Source of the DNA: JASFEQ01 sp050122535
GTDB lineage: Bacteria; Desulfobacterota; DSM-4660; Desulfatiglandales; HGW-15
Assembly (NCBI GenBank): GCA_050122535.1
Contig: JASFIT010000280.1
Span: 1 to 6,242, forward strand
DNA: 6,242 nt
Direction of reading: 5' to 3'
A program made the position numbers and the translations under genes. Of the stretch, positions 1 through 5,381 are shown in pieces; the first letter of the stretch is position 1, and each line of letters opens with the position of its first letter. The notes beneath the pieces are model-generated. The model saw only the letters and a list, made by a program, of their open reading frames with translations. It was not told the origin of the DNA and made no database searches.

Positions 1-1
1 G

Positions 2-259
2 AAATTTACGCACTTAATCCACGTGGAAGACTATGCCATTGAATGCAACGACTGCCACCATGACTATAAGGACGGGAAAAATATCTGGAAGGAAGGGGAT
101 CCTGTTAAGAAATGCGGCGTCTGCCATGATCCCAAACGGAAACAGGGCAAGGTGCATAGATTGGTCTTTGCCTTTCATTTTAACTGCAAGAAATGCCATA
201 AAGAGAACGAATCAGGCCCCAGAGAGTGTCAAGCGTGTCACACAAAGAAAGAAAAGTGA
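2..259 (+). CDS. Cytochrome c3 family (class III) tetrahaem protein, C-terminal part
   Basis: The reading frame is open at the left edge and ends at TGA 257-259, so only the last 85 residues are present; the start, the signal peptide and any upstream domain lie outside the window. Four CXXCH haem-attachment motifs are visible in order: CNDCH, CGVCH, CKKCH and CQACH. Upstream is the FxHxxH pattern (FTHLIH), and the first haem motif is followed by a second His, as in class III cytochromes. The spare histidines (in FTHLIH, CHH, KVHR and AFHF) are enough for bis-His ligation of four haems. All sites are CXXCH; none has the CX4CH spacing of classical Desulfovibrio cytochrome c3. Family knowledge indicates a periplasmic low-potential electron carrier, for example between hydrogenase or formate dehydrogenase and membrane redox complexes. 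The partner cannot be told from here. The Lys-rich tail (KKEK) fits a soluble carrier with a basic docking face. It converges on the next gene with a 13-nt gap. Confidence 0.9.
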   Translation, partial: KFTHLIHVEDYAIECNDCHHDYKDGKNIWKEGDPVKKCGVCHDPKRKQGKVHRLVFAFHFNCKKCHKENESGPRECQACHTKKEK

Positions 260-272
260 TGCAGGATAAGGC

Positions 273-566
273 TTAAGGTTCTCCCTGTTCTTTGCTCAGT
301 ACACAGGCCGTCATCAATTCTCTTGTTTCACCTATCCACTCGTCCATCTCCCTGCCCTTGGAAATCGTCTTGGAAATGATCATGGCCTTTTTTGATAGGG
401 AATCCAGGTCAACACAAGCCTCTTTCAGGTTGATTGGAGACCCCTTTTTCACATATTTCCTAAGTGCCCCAAAGATCACTTCAATCAGTTCCAAATCCTC
501 GAGGGCCAGTTCGAGGGTAAAAAGCCGATCCGTTATGGTGATGGTCACGTCCTTTGCTTCTGCCAT
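273..566 (-). CDS. Small hypothetical protein, 97 aa, mostly helical
   Basis: I do not recognise this family. The chosen start is ATG at 566-564 (MAEAKDV), preceded by GGGAGAG six nucleotides upstream. The frame could extend to TTG at 599, but no Shine-Dalgarno sequence precedes that codon and the added stretch lies inside a terminator-like hairpin. The protein is soluble, with no signal peptide or membrane segment. A short beta-prone N-terminus (VTITITDRLF) is followed by amphipathic helical sequence rich in Glu and Lys. There is one Cys in the middle and one near the C-terminus, with no metal-binding or catalytic motif. The TAA stop is 13 nt from the stop of the convergent cytochrome gene. 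The upstream region holds a terminator-like hairpin whose T-run directly abuts the ribosome binding site, and a strong promoter about 370 nt away, so expression may be attenuated. It is likely a real gene from its ribosome binding site and coherent composition, but its function is unknown. Confidence 0.6.
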   Translation of the reverse strand: MAEAKDVTITITDRLFTLELALEDLELIEVIFGALRKYVKKGSPINLKEACVDLDSLSKKAMIISKTISKGREMDEWIGETRELMTACVLSKEQGEP

Positions 567-579
567 CAAGGGCTCTCCC

Positions 580-620
580 AAAAAAATCCCCCTGAGCAAG
601 GAGGTAGACTCAGGGGGGTT
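580..620 (-). terminator. Intrinsic terminator-like hairpin (possible attenuator) before the 97-aa gene
   Basis: A perfect 9-bp stem pairs CCCCCTGAG (588-596) with CTCAGGGGG (609-617); it extends to 12 bp through one G-T wobble, with a 12-nt loop at 597-608. Read on the minus strand, the stem is followed by A and then seven T (586-580), the layout of a Rho-independent terminator. The T-run runs directly into GGGAGAG, the ribosome binding site of the gene starting at 566. It can therefore be either the end of an upstream non-coding transcript or an attenuator in that gene's leader. The loop on the minus strand reads TCTACCTCCTTG, which contains an anti-Shine-Dalgarno-like core. Confidence 0.6.
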
Positions 621-644
621 GGGGTTAATAAGGGGGTTAAGGGG
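613..644 (+). other. Putative G-quadruplex-forming tract
   Basis: Four runs of at least four G occur within 32 nt on the plus strand: G6 (613-618), G4 (621-624), G5 (632-636) and G4 (641-644), with loops of 2, 7 and 4 nt. This meets the usual G4 pattern and could give four stacked tetrads. The GGGGTTAA-like unit recurs. The G-rich strand is the template for the minus-strand gene at 273-566, and its transcript would be C-rich here. The first G-run is also one arm of the adjacent terminator-like hairpin, so the two structures are mutually exclusive. Folding is inferred from pattern only. Confidence 0.45.
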
Positions 645-815
645 CCTTTAAGGAAGTTAAAAGGAGGAAAAGTTAGGCTGAAAGTTAACCTTCCAACAGG
701 ACCATACACATAAAAGCCAACAAAAACGGCTGAAATGCGATATATTCTCAGCGAACCCTTTCCTCGTGACTTGAAGCCACAGCGCATTTGGCGATTTTTG
801 GAAATAGGATTGAAA

Positions 816-851
816 AGCCCCCAAAAGGAAATACTCACCCCTTTGGAGGCT
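816..851 (-). other. Strong hairpin inside the leader/ncRNA candidate
   Basis: On the minus strand the arm AGCCTCCAAAGG (851-840) pairs with CCTTTTGGGGGCT (828-816). This gives 12 pairs with one G-T wobble and one bulged T, closing an 11-nt loop. It is followed by a short T-run (four T including the last base of the stem), so it could act as a weak terminator or pause site. Compensation cannot be tested from one sequence. Confidence 0.4.
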
Positions 852-937
852 CTACTTGGGCAATTTTAGCACATCCTCTCTCATAAAGGATCTCTTTTGG
901 ATAGAGGTTAGTTGGAAAGGAGACCGTTTTGTAGGAG

Positions 938-966
938 AATATATAATACCTCATATTGTGTGTCAA
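938..966 (-). promoter_or_regulatory. Sigma70-type promoter reading leftwards
   Basis: On the minus strand, a consensus -35 TTGACA (966-961) and a -10 TATATT (943-938, five of six matches) are separated by exactly 17 nt. A run of eight T lies one or two bases upstream of the -35, resembling an UP element. Predicted transcription starts near 931 and runs toward the 97-aa gene. The nearest gene start is about 365 nt away, which is unusually far and supports a non-coding RNA or long leader. Confidence 0.65.
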
Positions 967-986
967 GAAAAAAAACACACAATATG
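952..986. repeat. Perfect 12-bp inverted repeat over the -35 region (operator-like)
   Basis: CATATTGTGTGT (952-963) is the exact reverse complement of ACACACAATATG (975-986), with an 11-nt A-rich spacer. The left arm overlaps three bases of the -35 hexamer of the leftward promoter, and the spacer contains the rest of it plus the A/T tract. The placement fits a binding site for a dimeric transcription factor; the regulator is unknown and no regulator gene lies in the window. As RNA it would form a hairpin only in a transcript starting upstream of 986. Confidence 0.5.
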
Positions 987-1069
987 TAGTTATTTTCTCC
1001 GGTTTCGCTATTTTGAGGATGGTAAAGTGGCGTTAAGGGCAGTGTGAGGCAGTTCGGGGTCGGTTACGA

Positions 1070-1342
1070 CTACTCCCTCTGGGCGGTGAATCCCACGAAT
1101 ACGAGAAGTACGATGACCAGACCAAAAGCTAGATAGACCAGGCTGTAAGCGTCTATTTTGTCATAGCCAAAACCCCGCAAATACTCCCGGTTAAAAACAT
1201 AGCCCCAATACAGGGTGAAAATGTAGTTTATAACCAGAGCCAGTCTCACTTTCCCGTAGAGTAGCACCGTGGTGCTGAAAATGAGGAGCAAGAGGATCTG
1301 GAAAAGGGGAATTGATATTTTGGTTGAAAAAAAGAACTCCAT
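1070..1342 (-). CDS. Small membrane protein, 90 aa, three predicted helices
   Basis: The function is not known; it resembles short unnamed membrane proteins common in Desulfobacterota. The start was set at ATG 1342-1340 (MEFFFSTK) because GGGAGGG sits five or so nucleotides upstream; an in-frame ATG at 1357 lacks such a site. Hydrophobic segments fall at about residues 10-29, 31-51 and 67-85, with a charged cytoplasm-like or periplasm-like stretch (NREYLRGFGYDKID, about 51-64) between the second and third. There is no signal peptidase site, no cysteine and no catalytic motif. The aromatic TLYWGYVFNREYL stretch around 43-55 is the most distinctive part and probably the conserved core. It appears monocistronic: its own promoter is at 1448-1477, and about 490 nt without a gene follow its stop. 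No clear terminator was seen directly after the TAG stop. Confidence 0.72.
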   Translation of the reverse strand: MEFFFSTKISIPLFQILLLLIFSTTVLLYGKVRLALVINYIFTLYWGYVFNREYLRGFGYDKIDAYSLVYLAFGLVIVLLVFVGFTAQRE

Positions 1343-1447
1343 ATTTCCCTCCCGCATAACGCCCTAGCCCGAGGAAACCTTGTCCGGATGAGCATGAGGA
1401 AAACATAGCAGGCCGGCGTTCTGCGCTCAAAAAAATCTGTACCTATA

Positions 1448-1477
1448 ATTTTAATATTAAACGGGTGCCGGAGTCAA
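1448..1477 (-). promoter_or_regulatory. Sigma70-type promoter for the 90-aa membrane protein
   Basis: On the minus strand, -35 TTGACT (1477-1472, five of six) and -10 TAAAAT (1453-1448, five of six) are 18 nt apart. The start would be near 1441, giving a leader of about 100 nt before the ATG at 1342. The site lies in the short gap after the thioesterase gene, so the membrane protein can be transcribed independently of it. Confidence 0.5.
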
Positions 1478-1514
1478 ATTAGAGGGTGAATTTGAGGCCT
1501 CAAGGCTTCTCTCG

Positions 1515-1937
1515 TCATGCCCTTACTAAGTCCATATTCATGATCCGAAACGTGGCCTGCCCCATCGCAACAAGCTGACCTTTTGCATCAGAGATTTCTG
1601 CGCGAACAAAACCCAGGCGACCTGTTCGGTGGGTCGTCCAGGCAACACAGGTGAAGCGATCCCCTCTCGCTGGATTCGTGTACTGGATGTCCGTGCTTAT
1701 GGTTGCACAATTTTGGCCGGAATCCACTTGCGATAAAACGGCCCAGGCCATTGTGGCATCCATCAATGTGAAGAGCACGCCGCCATGGGGCTGACCGGGA
1801 AAGGGCCAGCATAGCTCTGGGGCCGGTCTCAGGTGGGAATGAGCCTTCCCGTCATTCGCCTTTTCTATACGAATGCCCATGGTTTCGTACACCCCGTTGT
1901 CATTCATCTGGTCCAGAAGTTCTTTTGTAATCTCCAT
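1515..1937 (-). CDS. PaaI-type hotdog-fold acyl-CoA thioesterase
   Basis: At 140 aa this has the usual length for single-domain hotdog thioesterases. The PaaI signature is clear: HGG at residues 51-53 followed by V-L-F-T-L-M-D-A, with Asp60 in the position of the catalytic acid on the long central helix. The preceding helix/strand has the typical LRPAPELCWPFPG approach, and the second half holds the ISTDIQYTNPARGD strand and the G-R-L-G-F-V-R-A-E-I-S-D strand that end the hotdog sheet. Family members hydrolyse the thioester of aromatic or other acyl-CoAs, acting as cytosolic tetramers; the substrate cannot be predicted here. The ATG start has GAGGG about four nucleotides upstream. It lies 55 nt downstream of mltF on the same strand with no promoter or terminator seen between, so it is probably co-transcribed. 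Confidence 0.88.
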   Translation of the reverse strand: MEITKELLDQMNDNGVYETMGIRIEKANDGKAHSHLRPAPELCWPFPGQPHGGVLFTLMDATMAWAVLSQVDSGQNCATISTDIQYTNPARGDRFTCVAWTTHRTGRLGFVRAEISDAKGQLVAMGQATFRIMNMDLVRA

Positions 1938-1992
1938 AGAGCCCTCTGTTTCTGTATGAGGATCAACTTCCTGTTGCTGACCTGTGAGCCAC

Positions 1993-3447
1993 CTACTTCC
2001 TGTGTCCTTTCTTCACTTCTTCTTTTGATTCCAGCTTATCCACGATGAGCCGATAGGCCACGTAGTATTTATAGATGTTACTCACATACTGCACCGTCTC
2101 TCGCCCGATCCGTTTGGCCGCAATAATCTCCACATTACGAAACCACACATTAGGATCTAGCCCTGCCCTTCGTGCTTGCCTGCGAAGCTGACTGACTTTA
2201 GACGGCCCTGCATTATAGCTGGCAAAACTGAATAGCATCTTGTTCAAGTCGTCCATCCGTTCATTTTCAAAATACCGATCTCTCATAAACCGAAGATACT
2301 TCACGCCTGCGTGGATGTTGTTTTCCAGTTCGTTTATATTGGGTATATTGACATTTGGATCTGCAGCCGTTGTGGGCAGGAGCTGCATGACCCCGATGGC
2401 ACCGGCCGGACTGCGCTTGCTCTGATCAATGCGGGATTCCTGATACGCCAGTGCGGCAATCATGAGCCAGTCGAAGCCATATTGATTTGAATACTTCTGA
2501 AAGAATTCTATGGCCTCTCTAAACCTTAGCAGTTCCTCCTCGTTGAGTGAGTTGCGTACCCATTTCGTATTTTCCAGGTATCTCCTGAACAGGATGTTGC
2601 CCACAAGCGTCCCTTTTTTGTGGGTTTTCATGAACCCGTTAATCGCTTTTTTCAACTTGGGGCTTTTTTTGCGGATGGCCCATGCAATCTGACCGTTGGT
2701 CCTAACCTTGATATCCGGATGAAGGGTGAGATCTTTAAAGATCTGCGACCAGAACTTTCCCTTGTGGCTGTCGATCACGATCGTGGGAATCAGTCTGGCG
2801 TTCATCATTTCCAAGAGATCCTCGTCTTCCAGGTATTCATCGGCCAAAACGAGTTTCATTGACTCCTTGCCCTCTTTCTGGAACTGGGCATTAAGACGCT
2901 GGAGGCTATCATAATAACTGCTGGATGCCCTCACATGGATTTCTTTCCCCGCTAGGTCATCGACGCTTTGGATGGGTGGCGCCTTGGGTGCGGTAACAAT
3001 GATTTCGTCAACGCCGGTCAAGTGAGGGCCAGAGAAGTCAACCATTTGTTTGCGCTCCGGTGTGATGGTCAGATTTCCTGCGGCAATATCTCCTACACCT
3101 TTTACTAGGGCCGGTAGGAGCCTGTCTCGTTTCGTGGGAATAACGACCAACTGGATTCTAAGCGTTCTTTTCCTGAGTTTTTTGTTGATATGTTTTTCAA
3201 ACTCTCTGAGGAGTTCATAAGTGAGTCCGCGCTGATCCGCACCGTCAAGGAAATAAAAGGTTTTGCTGTAAGGCACCAGTGCCCGAATAAGGCGCCTTTC
3301 AGCCATCCTATCAAAGTCGCCGGTCCATTTCTGGTCAAGGTCGAGAACGGATTCAACGGCCCGTGTTTCTGGTACGTTCATTGCCCCAAGAATGAAGGCC
3401 AGCAAGAGATGAATCATCACTGACGTTCTAAAGGTTTCTCTTTTCAT
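1993..3447 (-). CDS. mltF: Membrane-bound lytic murein transglycosylase F (MltF-like)
   Basis: At 484 aa this is complete and close to the family length (about 500). Residues 1-30 form an export signal (MKRETFR, then a hydrophobic core ending around ETRA); there is no lipobox Cys, so it is probably released or held by other means. Residues about 55-295 match the extracellular solute-binding (SBP_bac_3) domain, including GDIAAGNLTITPERKQMVDFSGP at 119-141, the regulatory domain of MltF. The C-terminal SLT domain (about 315-470) has Q-E-S with catalytic Glu337, the GAIGVMQLLPTTA motif (349-361), SYNAGP (410-415) and ETVQYVSNI (450-458). Such enzymes cleave the MurNAc-GlcNAc bond to give 1,6-anhydro-muropeptides in the periplasm; the SBP domain is known to control activity in response to muropeptides. 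The basic tail KKGHRK is not part of the SLT domain. The start ATG is preceded by GGA at five nucleotides and a G-rich tract further up. It precedes the thioesterase gene in a likely two-gene unit. Confidence 0.92.
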   Translation of the reverse strand: MKRETFRTSVMIHLLLAFILGAMNVPETRAVESVLDLDQKWTGDFDRMAERRLIRALVPYSKTFYFLDGADQRGLTYELLREFEKHINKKLRKRTLRIQLVVIPTKRDRLLPALVKGVGDIAAGNLTITPERKQMVDFSGPHLTGVDEIIVTAPKAPPIQSVDDLAGKEIHVRASSSYYDSLQRLNAQFQKEGKESMKLVLADEYLEDEDLLEMMNARLIPTIVIDSHKGKFWSQIFKDLTLHPDIKVRTNGQIAWAIRKKSPKLKKAINGFMKTHKKGTLVGNILFRRYLENTKWVRNSLNEEELLRFREAIEFFQKYSNQYGFDWLMIAALAYQESRIDQSKRSPAGAIGVMQLLPTTAADPNVNIPNINELENNIHAGVKYLRFMRDRYFENERMDDLNKMLFSFASYNAGPSKVSQLRRQARRAGLDPNVWFRNVEIIAAKRIGRETVQYVSNIYKYYVAYRLIVDKLESKEEVKKGHRK

Positions 3448-3485
3448 TTTTCCGTTCTCACTCCCCCCTTTTTCATGATGAAGGG

Positions 3486-3543
3486 TGTCAGGTCTCGACT
3501 TTCAACAAGAAACTAGGAATTTGTCAAGTGTTGAGACCTGACA
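3486..3543. repeat. Long imperfect hairpin between pckA and mltF (REP/MITE-like)
   Basis: TGTCAGGTCTCGAC (3486-3499) pairs with GTTGAGACCTGACA (3530-3543): 14 pairs including one G-T, the outer 11 perfect, with a 30-nt loop. The right arm begins only seven nucleotides after the pckA stop codon. There is no T-run on either side, so it is not a standard intrinsic terminator, though it may slow decay or transcription. The arm sequence and size resemble dispersed palindromic repeats of Desulfobacterota genomes; copy number cannot be judged from this window. Confidence 0.55.
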
Positions 3544-3550
3544 GCTATGA

Positions 3551-5167
3551 CTATCCGTTTACTTTGGGGCCTGCTTCGAACACCTCGTTCGGTGAATGAT
3601 CTTTGAATTGCTCAAAGTTCTCCTGGAACAGAACCGCAAGCTTTTTAGACTGCGCATCATAATCGGCTGGGTTAGACCAGGTATTGCGTGGATTCAGTAC
3701 TTCCTTTGGAACATCCGGCGCATCAGATGGAACGTGAAAGCCAAATAGAGGATCCCGTCTCATTTCCACGCCCTCCAGATCACCGCTGAGCGCGGCATTT
3801 AAAAGGGCACGGGTGTGCCCAATCTGCATCCGAGACCCAACGCCGTAGGGGCCACCCGTCCAACCCGTGTTCACGAGCCAGCACTCGGCTTTATGCTGGG
3901 CAATCCTGTCTGCCAGTAATTGGGCGTATACAGATGGATGACGCACCATGAAAGGCGCACCGAAACATGCACTGAATGTGGCTACAGGCTCTGTTACGCC
4001 TTTCTCCGTACCAGCCACTTTTGCTGTATAGCCACTTATAAAATGGTACATGGCCTGATCCGGCGACAACTTGGCCACCGGTGGCAATACACCAAAGGCA
4101 TCCGCGGTCAGCATGATGACACTGCGGGGATGTCTGGCCATTTTGGAGCGGACTATGTTGGGAAGATGTGTGAGAGGATAAGAGGCACGGGTGTTTTCTG
4201 TCAGGCTTGCATCATCCAGATCCAGACGGCGTGTCGTGGGATCAACGGTGACATTTTCTAGAATGGTTCCAAAACGCCGCGTGCATTCATAGATCTCTGG
4301 CTCTGATTCACGGGAAAGATTGATCACCTTGGCATAACAACCCCCCTCAAAATTGAATATCCCGTTGTCAGACCAGCCATGCTCATCGTCGCCGATAAGC
4401 AATCTGTTGGGATCTGCTGAAAGCGTTGTCTTACCCGTCCCAGACAGACCGAAAAAGACCGCCACATCATTCGGATCACTCTTGTTCACATTGGCTGAAC
4501 AGTGCATGGATAGCACATCCTGAGCAGGGAGCAGGAAGTTGAGCCCTGTAAAGATGGACTTTTTCATCTCTCCAGCATAGGCCGTGCCACCAATGAGGAC
4601 CAGTTTCTTGCTCAGATGGAGGGCTACGAAGGTGCCGCTCCGTGTCCCGTCTTCATCCGGGTCCGCATTGAAGTTGGGACAGTGAAGCACTGTGAAATCA
4701 GGGATAAAACCCTTGATCTCGTCACGATCCCTTGTCATTTGAATGAACATATTGCGGGCAAAAAGGTTGTGCCAGGCAAATTCATTTATGACGCGTACCG
4801 ACTGTCTGAACTGCTCATCAGAACCAGCATAACAATCCTGAATGAACACTGTTTTTCCACGTAAGTAGGCTGCCATGCGGCTGTGAAGGGCATTGAAACT
4901 TTCTTCCGGGTATTTGACATTGACCTTGCCCCACCATATGTCGCGGGTGGTCTCTGGTTCGTCCACCACATACTTGTCTTTTGCTGCCCGACCGGTATGC
5001 TGGCCCATACATACCACTAATGGTCCCAGGTGTGCCATTTGGCCTTCATACCGCCGTATGGCGTATTCATACAATGACGGGGTTGAAAGATTCCAATGCA
5101 CCTGACCAAGGTTATGTAAACCCAAGGACTCCAGTTGATAATCCGGGACAAGCTCTCTCATCTCCAT
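3551..5167 (-). CDS. pckA: Phosphoenolpyruvate carboxykinase (ATP)
   Basis: The 538 aa cover the full length of the bacterial ATP-dependent enzyme (about 540). It converts oxaloacetate plus ATP to PEP, CO2 and ADP in the cytosol, the entry step of gluconeogenesis; in anaerobes it can also run toward oxaloacetate. Visible motifs include TGRAAKDK (58-65, substrate Arg60), GEMKKSIF (199-206, metal/substrate Lys), MHCSANV (221-227, metal-binding His222), the kinase-1a P-loop GLSGTGKT (240-247), GDDEHGW (259-265, metal-binding Asp), ENTRASYP (324-331, substrate Arg327) and SGYTAKVAGTE (378-388). No active-site residue appears missing. The start is ATG 5167, with AGGA about five and AAGGAGGG about ten nucleotides upstream; the second Met (residue 3) is less well placed. 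It has its own promoter (5306-5334) and a leader of about 130 nt with a hairpin. The 103-nt gap to mltF holds a long hairpin and no clear promoter, so mltF may depend partly on read-through. Confidence 0.97.
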   Translation of the reverse strand: MEMRELVPDYQLESLGLHNLGQVHWNLSTPSLYEYAIRRYEGQMAHLGPLVVCMGQHTGRAAKDKYVVDEPETTRDIWWGKVNVKYPEESFNALHSRMAAYLRGKTVFIQDCYAGSDEQFRQSVRVINEFAWHNLFARNMFIQMTRDRDEIKGFIPDFTVLHCPNFNADPDEDGTRSGTFVALHLSKKLVLIGGTAYAGEMKKSIFTGLNFLLPAQDVLSMHCSANVNKSDPNDVAVFFGLSGTGKTTLSADPNRLLIGDDEHGWSDNGIFNFEGGCYAKVINLSRESEPEIYECTRRFGTILENVTVDPTTRRLDLDDASLTENTRASYPLTHLPNIVRSKMARHPRSVIMLTADAFGVLPPVAKLSPDQAMYHFISGYTAKVAGTEKGVTEPVATFSACFGAPFMVRHPSVYAQLLADRIAQHKAECWLVNTGWTGGPYGVGSRMQIGHTRALLNAALSGDLEGVEMRRDPLFGFHVPSDAPDVPKEVLNPRNTWSNPADYDAQSKKLAVLFQENFEQFKDHSPNEVFEAGPKVNG

Positions 5168-5231
5168 GTTTCCTAACCCTCCTTGTTCATCTGGAATTCA
5201 ATTTGATTGGCACAAGAACACACTTATTAGC

Positions 5232-5272
5232 CTGACGAAGGCTACTGCCTGCCGATGCCTCCTTTTCGTCAG
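5232..5272 (-). promoter_or_regulatory. Stem-loop in the pckA leader
   Basis: CTGACGAA (5232-5239) and TTCGTCAG (5265-5272) form a perfect 8-bp stem around a 25-nt loop that can pair further through GG/CC. It lies in the predicted untranslated leader of pckA, between the promoter and the ribosome binding site. The loop on the minus strand contains AAGGAGG, a second Shine-Dalgarno-like sequence with no start codon nearby. There is no T-run after it, so it is not an intrinsic terminator. It matches no riboswitch class I know. Confidence 0.4.
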
Positions 5273-5282
5273 TCTGGATTAT

Positions 5283-5364
5283 CTGTTGCCCACTCATCCG
5301 AATCTTCTATAATTCTTTATGCTTAGAACGTCAAGCGCCTGAATATGGATTGAGGTGGCAACAG
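5283..5364. repeat. Inverted repeat flanking the pckA promoter
   Basis: CTGTTGCC (5283-5290) and GGCAACAG (5357-5364) are exact reverse complements 66 nt apart; two further pairs (AC/GT) are possible if one C is bulged. The arms bracket the predicted pckA promoter, one on each side. They could be two half-sites for a looping regulator, or chance. The right arm is 18 nt past the stop of the flavoprotein gene. Confidence 0.25.
5306..5334 (-). promoter_or_regulatory. Sigma70-type promoter for pckA
   Basis: On the minus strand, -35 TTGACG (5334-5329, five of six) and -10 TATAGA (5311-5306, four of six) are separated by 17 nt. The predicted start is near 5299, giving a leader of about 130 nt. It lies just after the flavoprotein stop codon, allowing pckA to be expressed independently of that gene. 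Confidence 0.5.
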
Positions 5365-5381
5365 GCCAGGAGAAGGGGTGC

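Larger units (their letters stand above)
580..931 (-). ncRNA. Candidate structured non-coding RNA or long leader
   Basis: A sigma70-like promoter predicts a start near 931 on the minus strand, and a hairpin plus T-run predicts an end near 580, giving about 350 nt with no convincing coding sequence. Within it are a hairpin at 816-851, a 7-bp pairing of 733-739 with 783-789 that encloses a smaller dyad at 766-780, and a near-palindromic pairing of 652-660 with 685-694. No known riboswitch or housekeeping RNA signature (6S, tmRNA, RNase P, SRP) was recognised. If the terminator is conditional, this is the 5' leader of the 97-aa gene. A 90-codon frame starting with GTG at 838 runs through it and stops in a TGATG overlap with that gene, but has no spaced ribosome binding site and reads as low complexity. 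The boundaries are inferred from signals only. Confidence 0.3.

Noticed and set aside
292..651. A 119-codon plus-strand frame
   Set aside because: It is antisense to the 97-aa gene; its Ser-rich translation is typical of a shadow frame, and it runs into the G-rich repeat.
566..838. A 90-codon minus-strand frame starting with GTG, ending in a TGATG overlap with the 97-aa gene
   Set aside because: The stop/start overlap suggests coupling, but there is no spaced ribosome binding site, the start sits in the loop of a hairpin, and the second half is low-complexity translation of the G/C-rich repeat. Treated as non-coding, with low certainty.
856..1047. A 63-codon plus-strand frame
   Set aside because: It runs across the promoter and inverted repeat at 938-986, has no recognisable family or ribosome binding site, and composition is not protein-like.
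1492..1503. TTGAGGCCTCAA palindrome after the thioesterase stop
   Set aside because: Only 12 nt with no loop and no T-run; too short to call a terminator or operator.
1966..2003. Direct repeat ACTTCCTGT twice between and into the thioesterase/mltF junction
   Set aside because: Nine bases, partly in the mltF coding end; within chance expectation.
3500..3529. TTGACA-like -35 on the minus strand upstream of mltF
   Set aside because: No acceptable -10 hexamer at 16-18 nt spacing, so no promoter is called.
3920..4864. Plus-strand frames of 113 and 82 codons opposite pckA
   Set aside because: They are antisense shadows of a highly conserved full-length gene and lack family resemblance.
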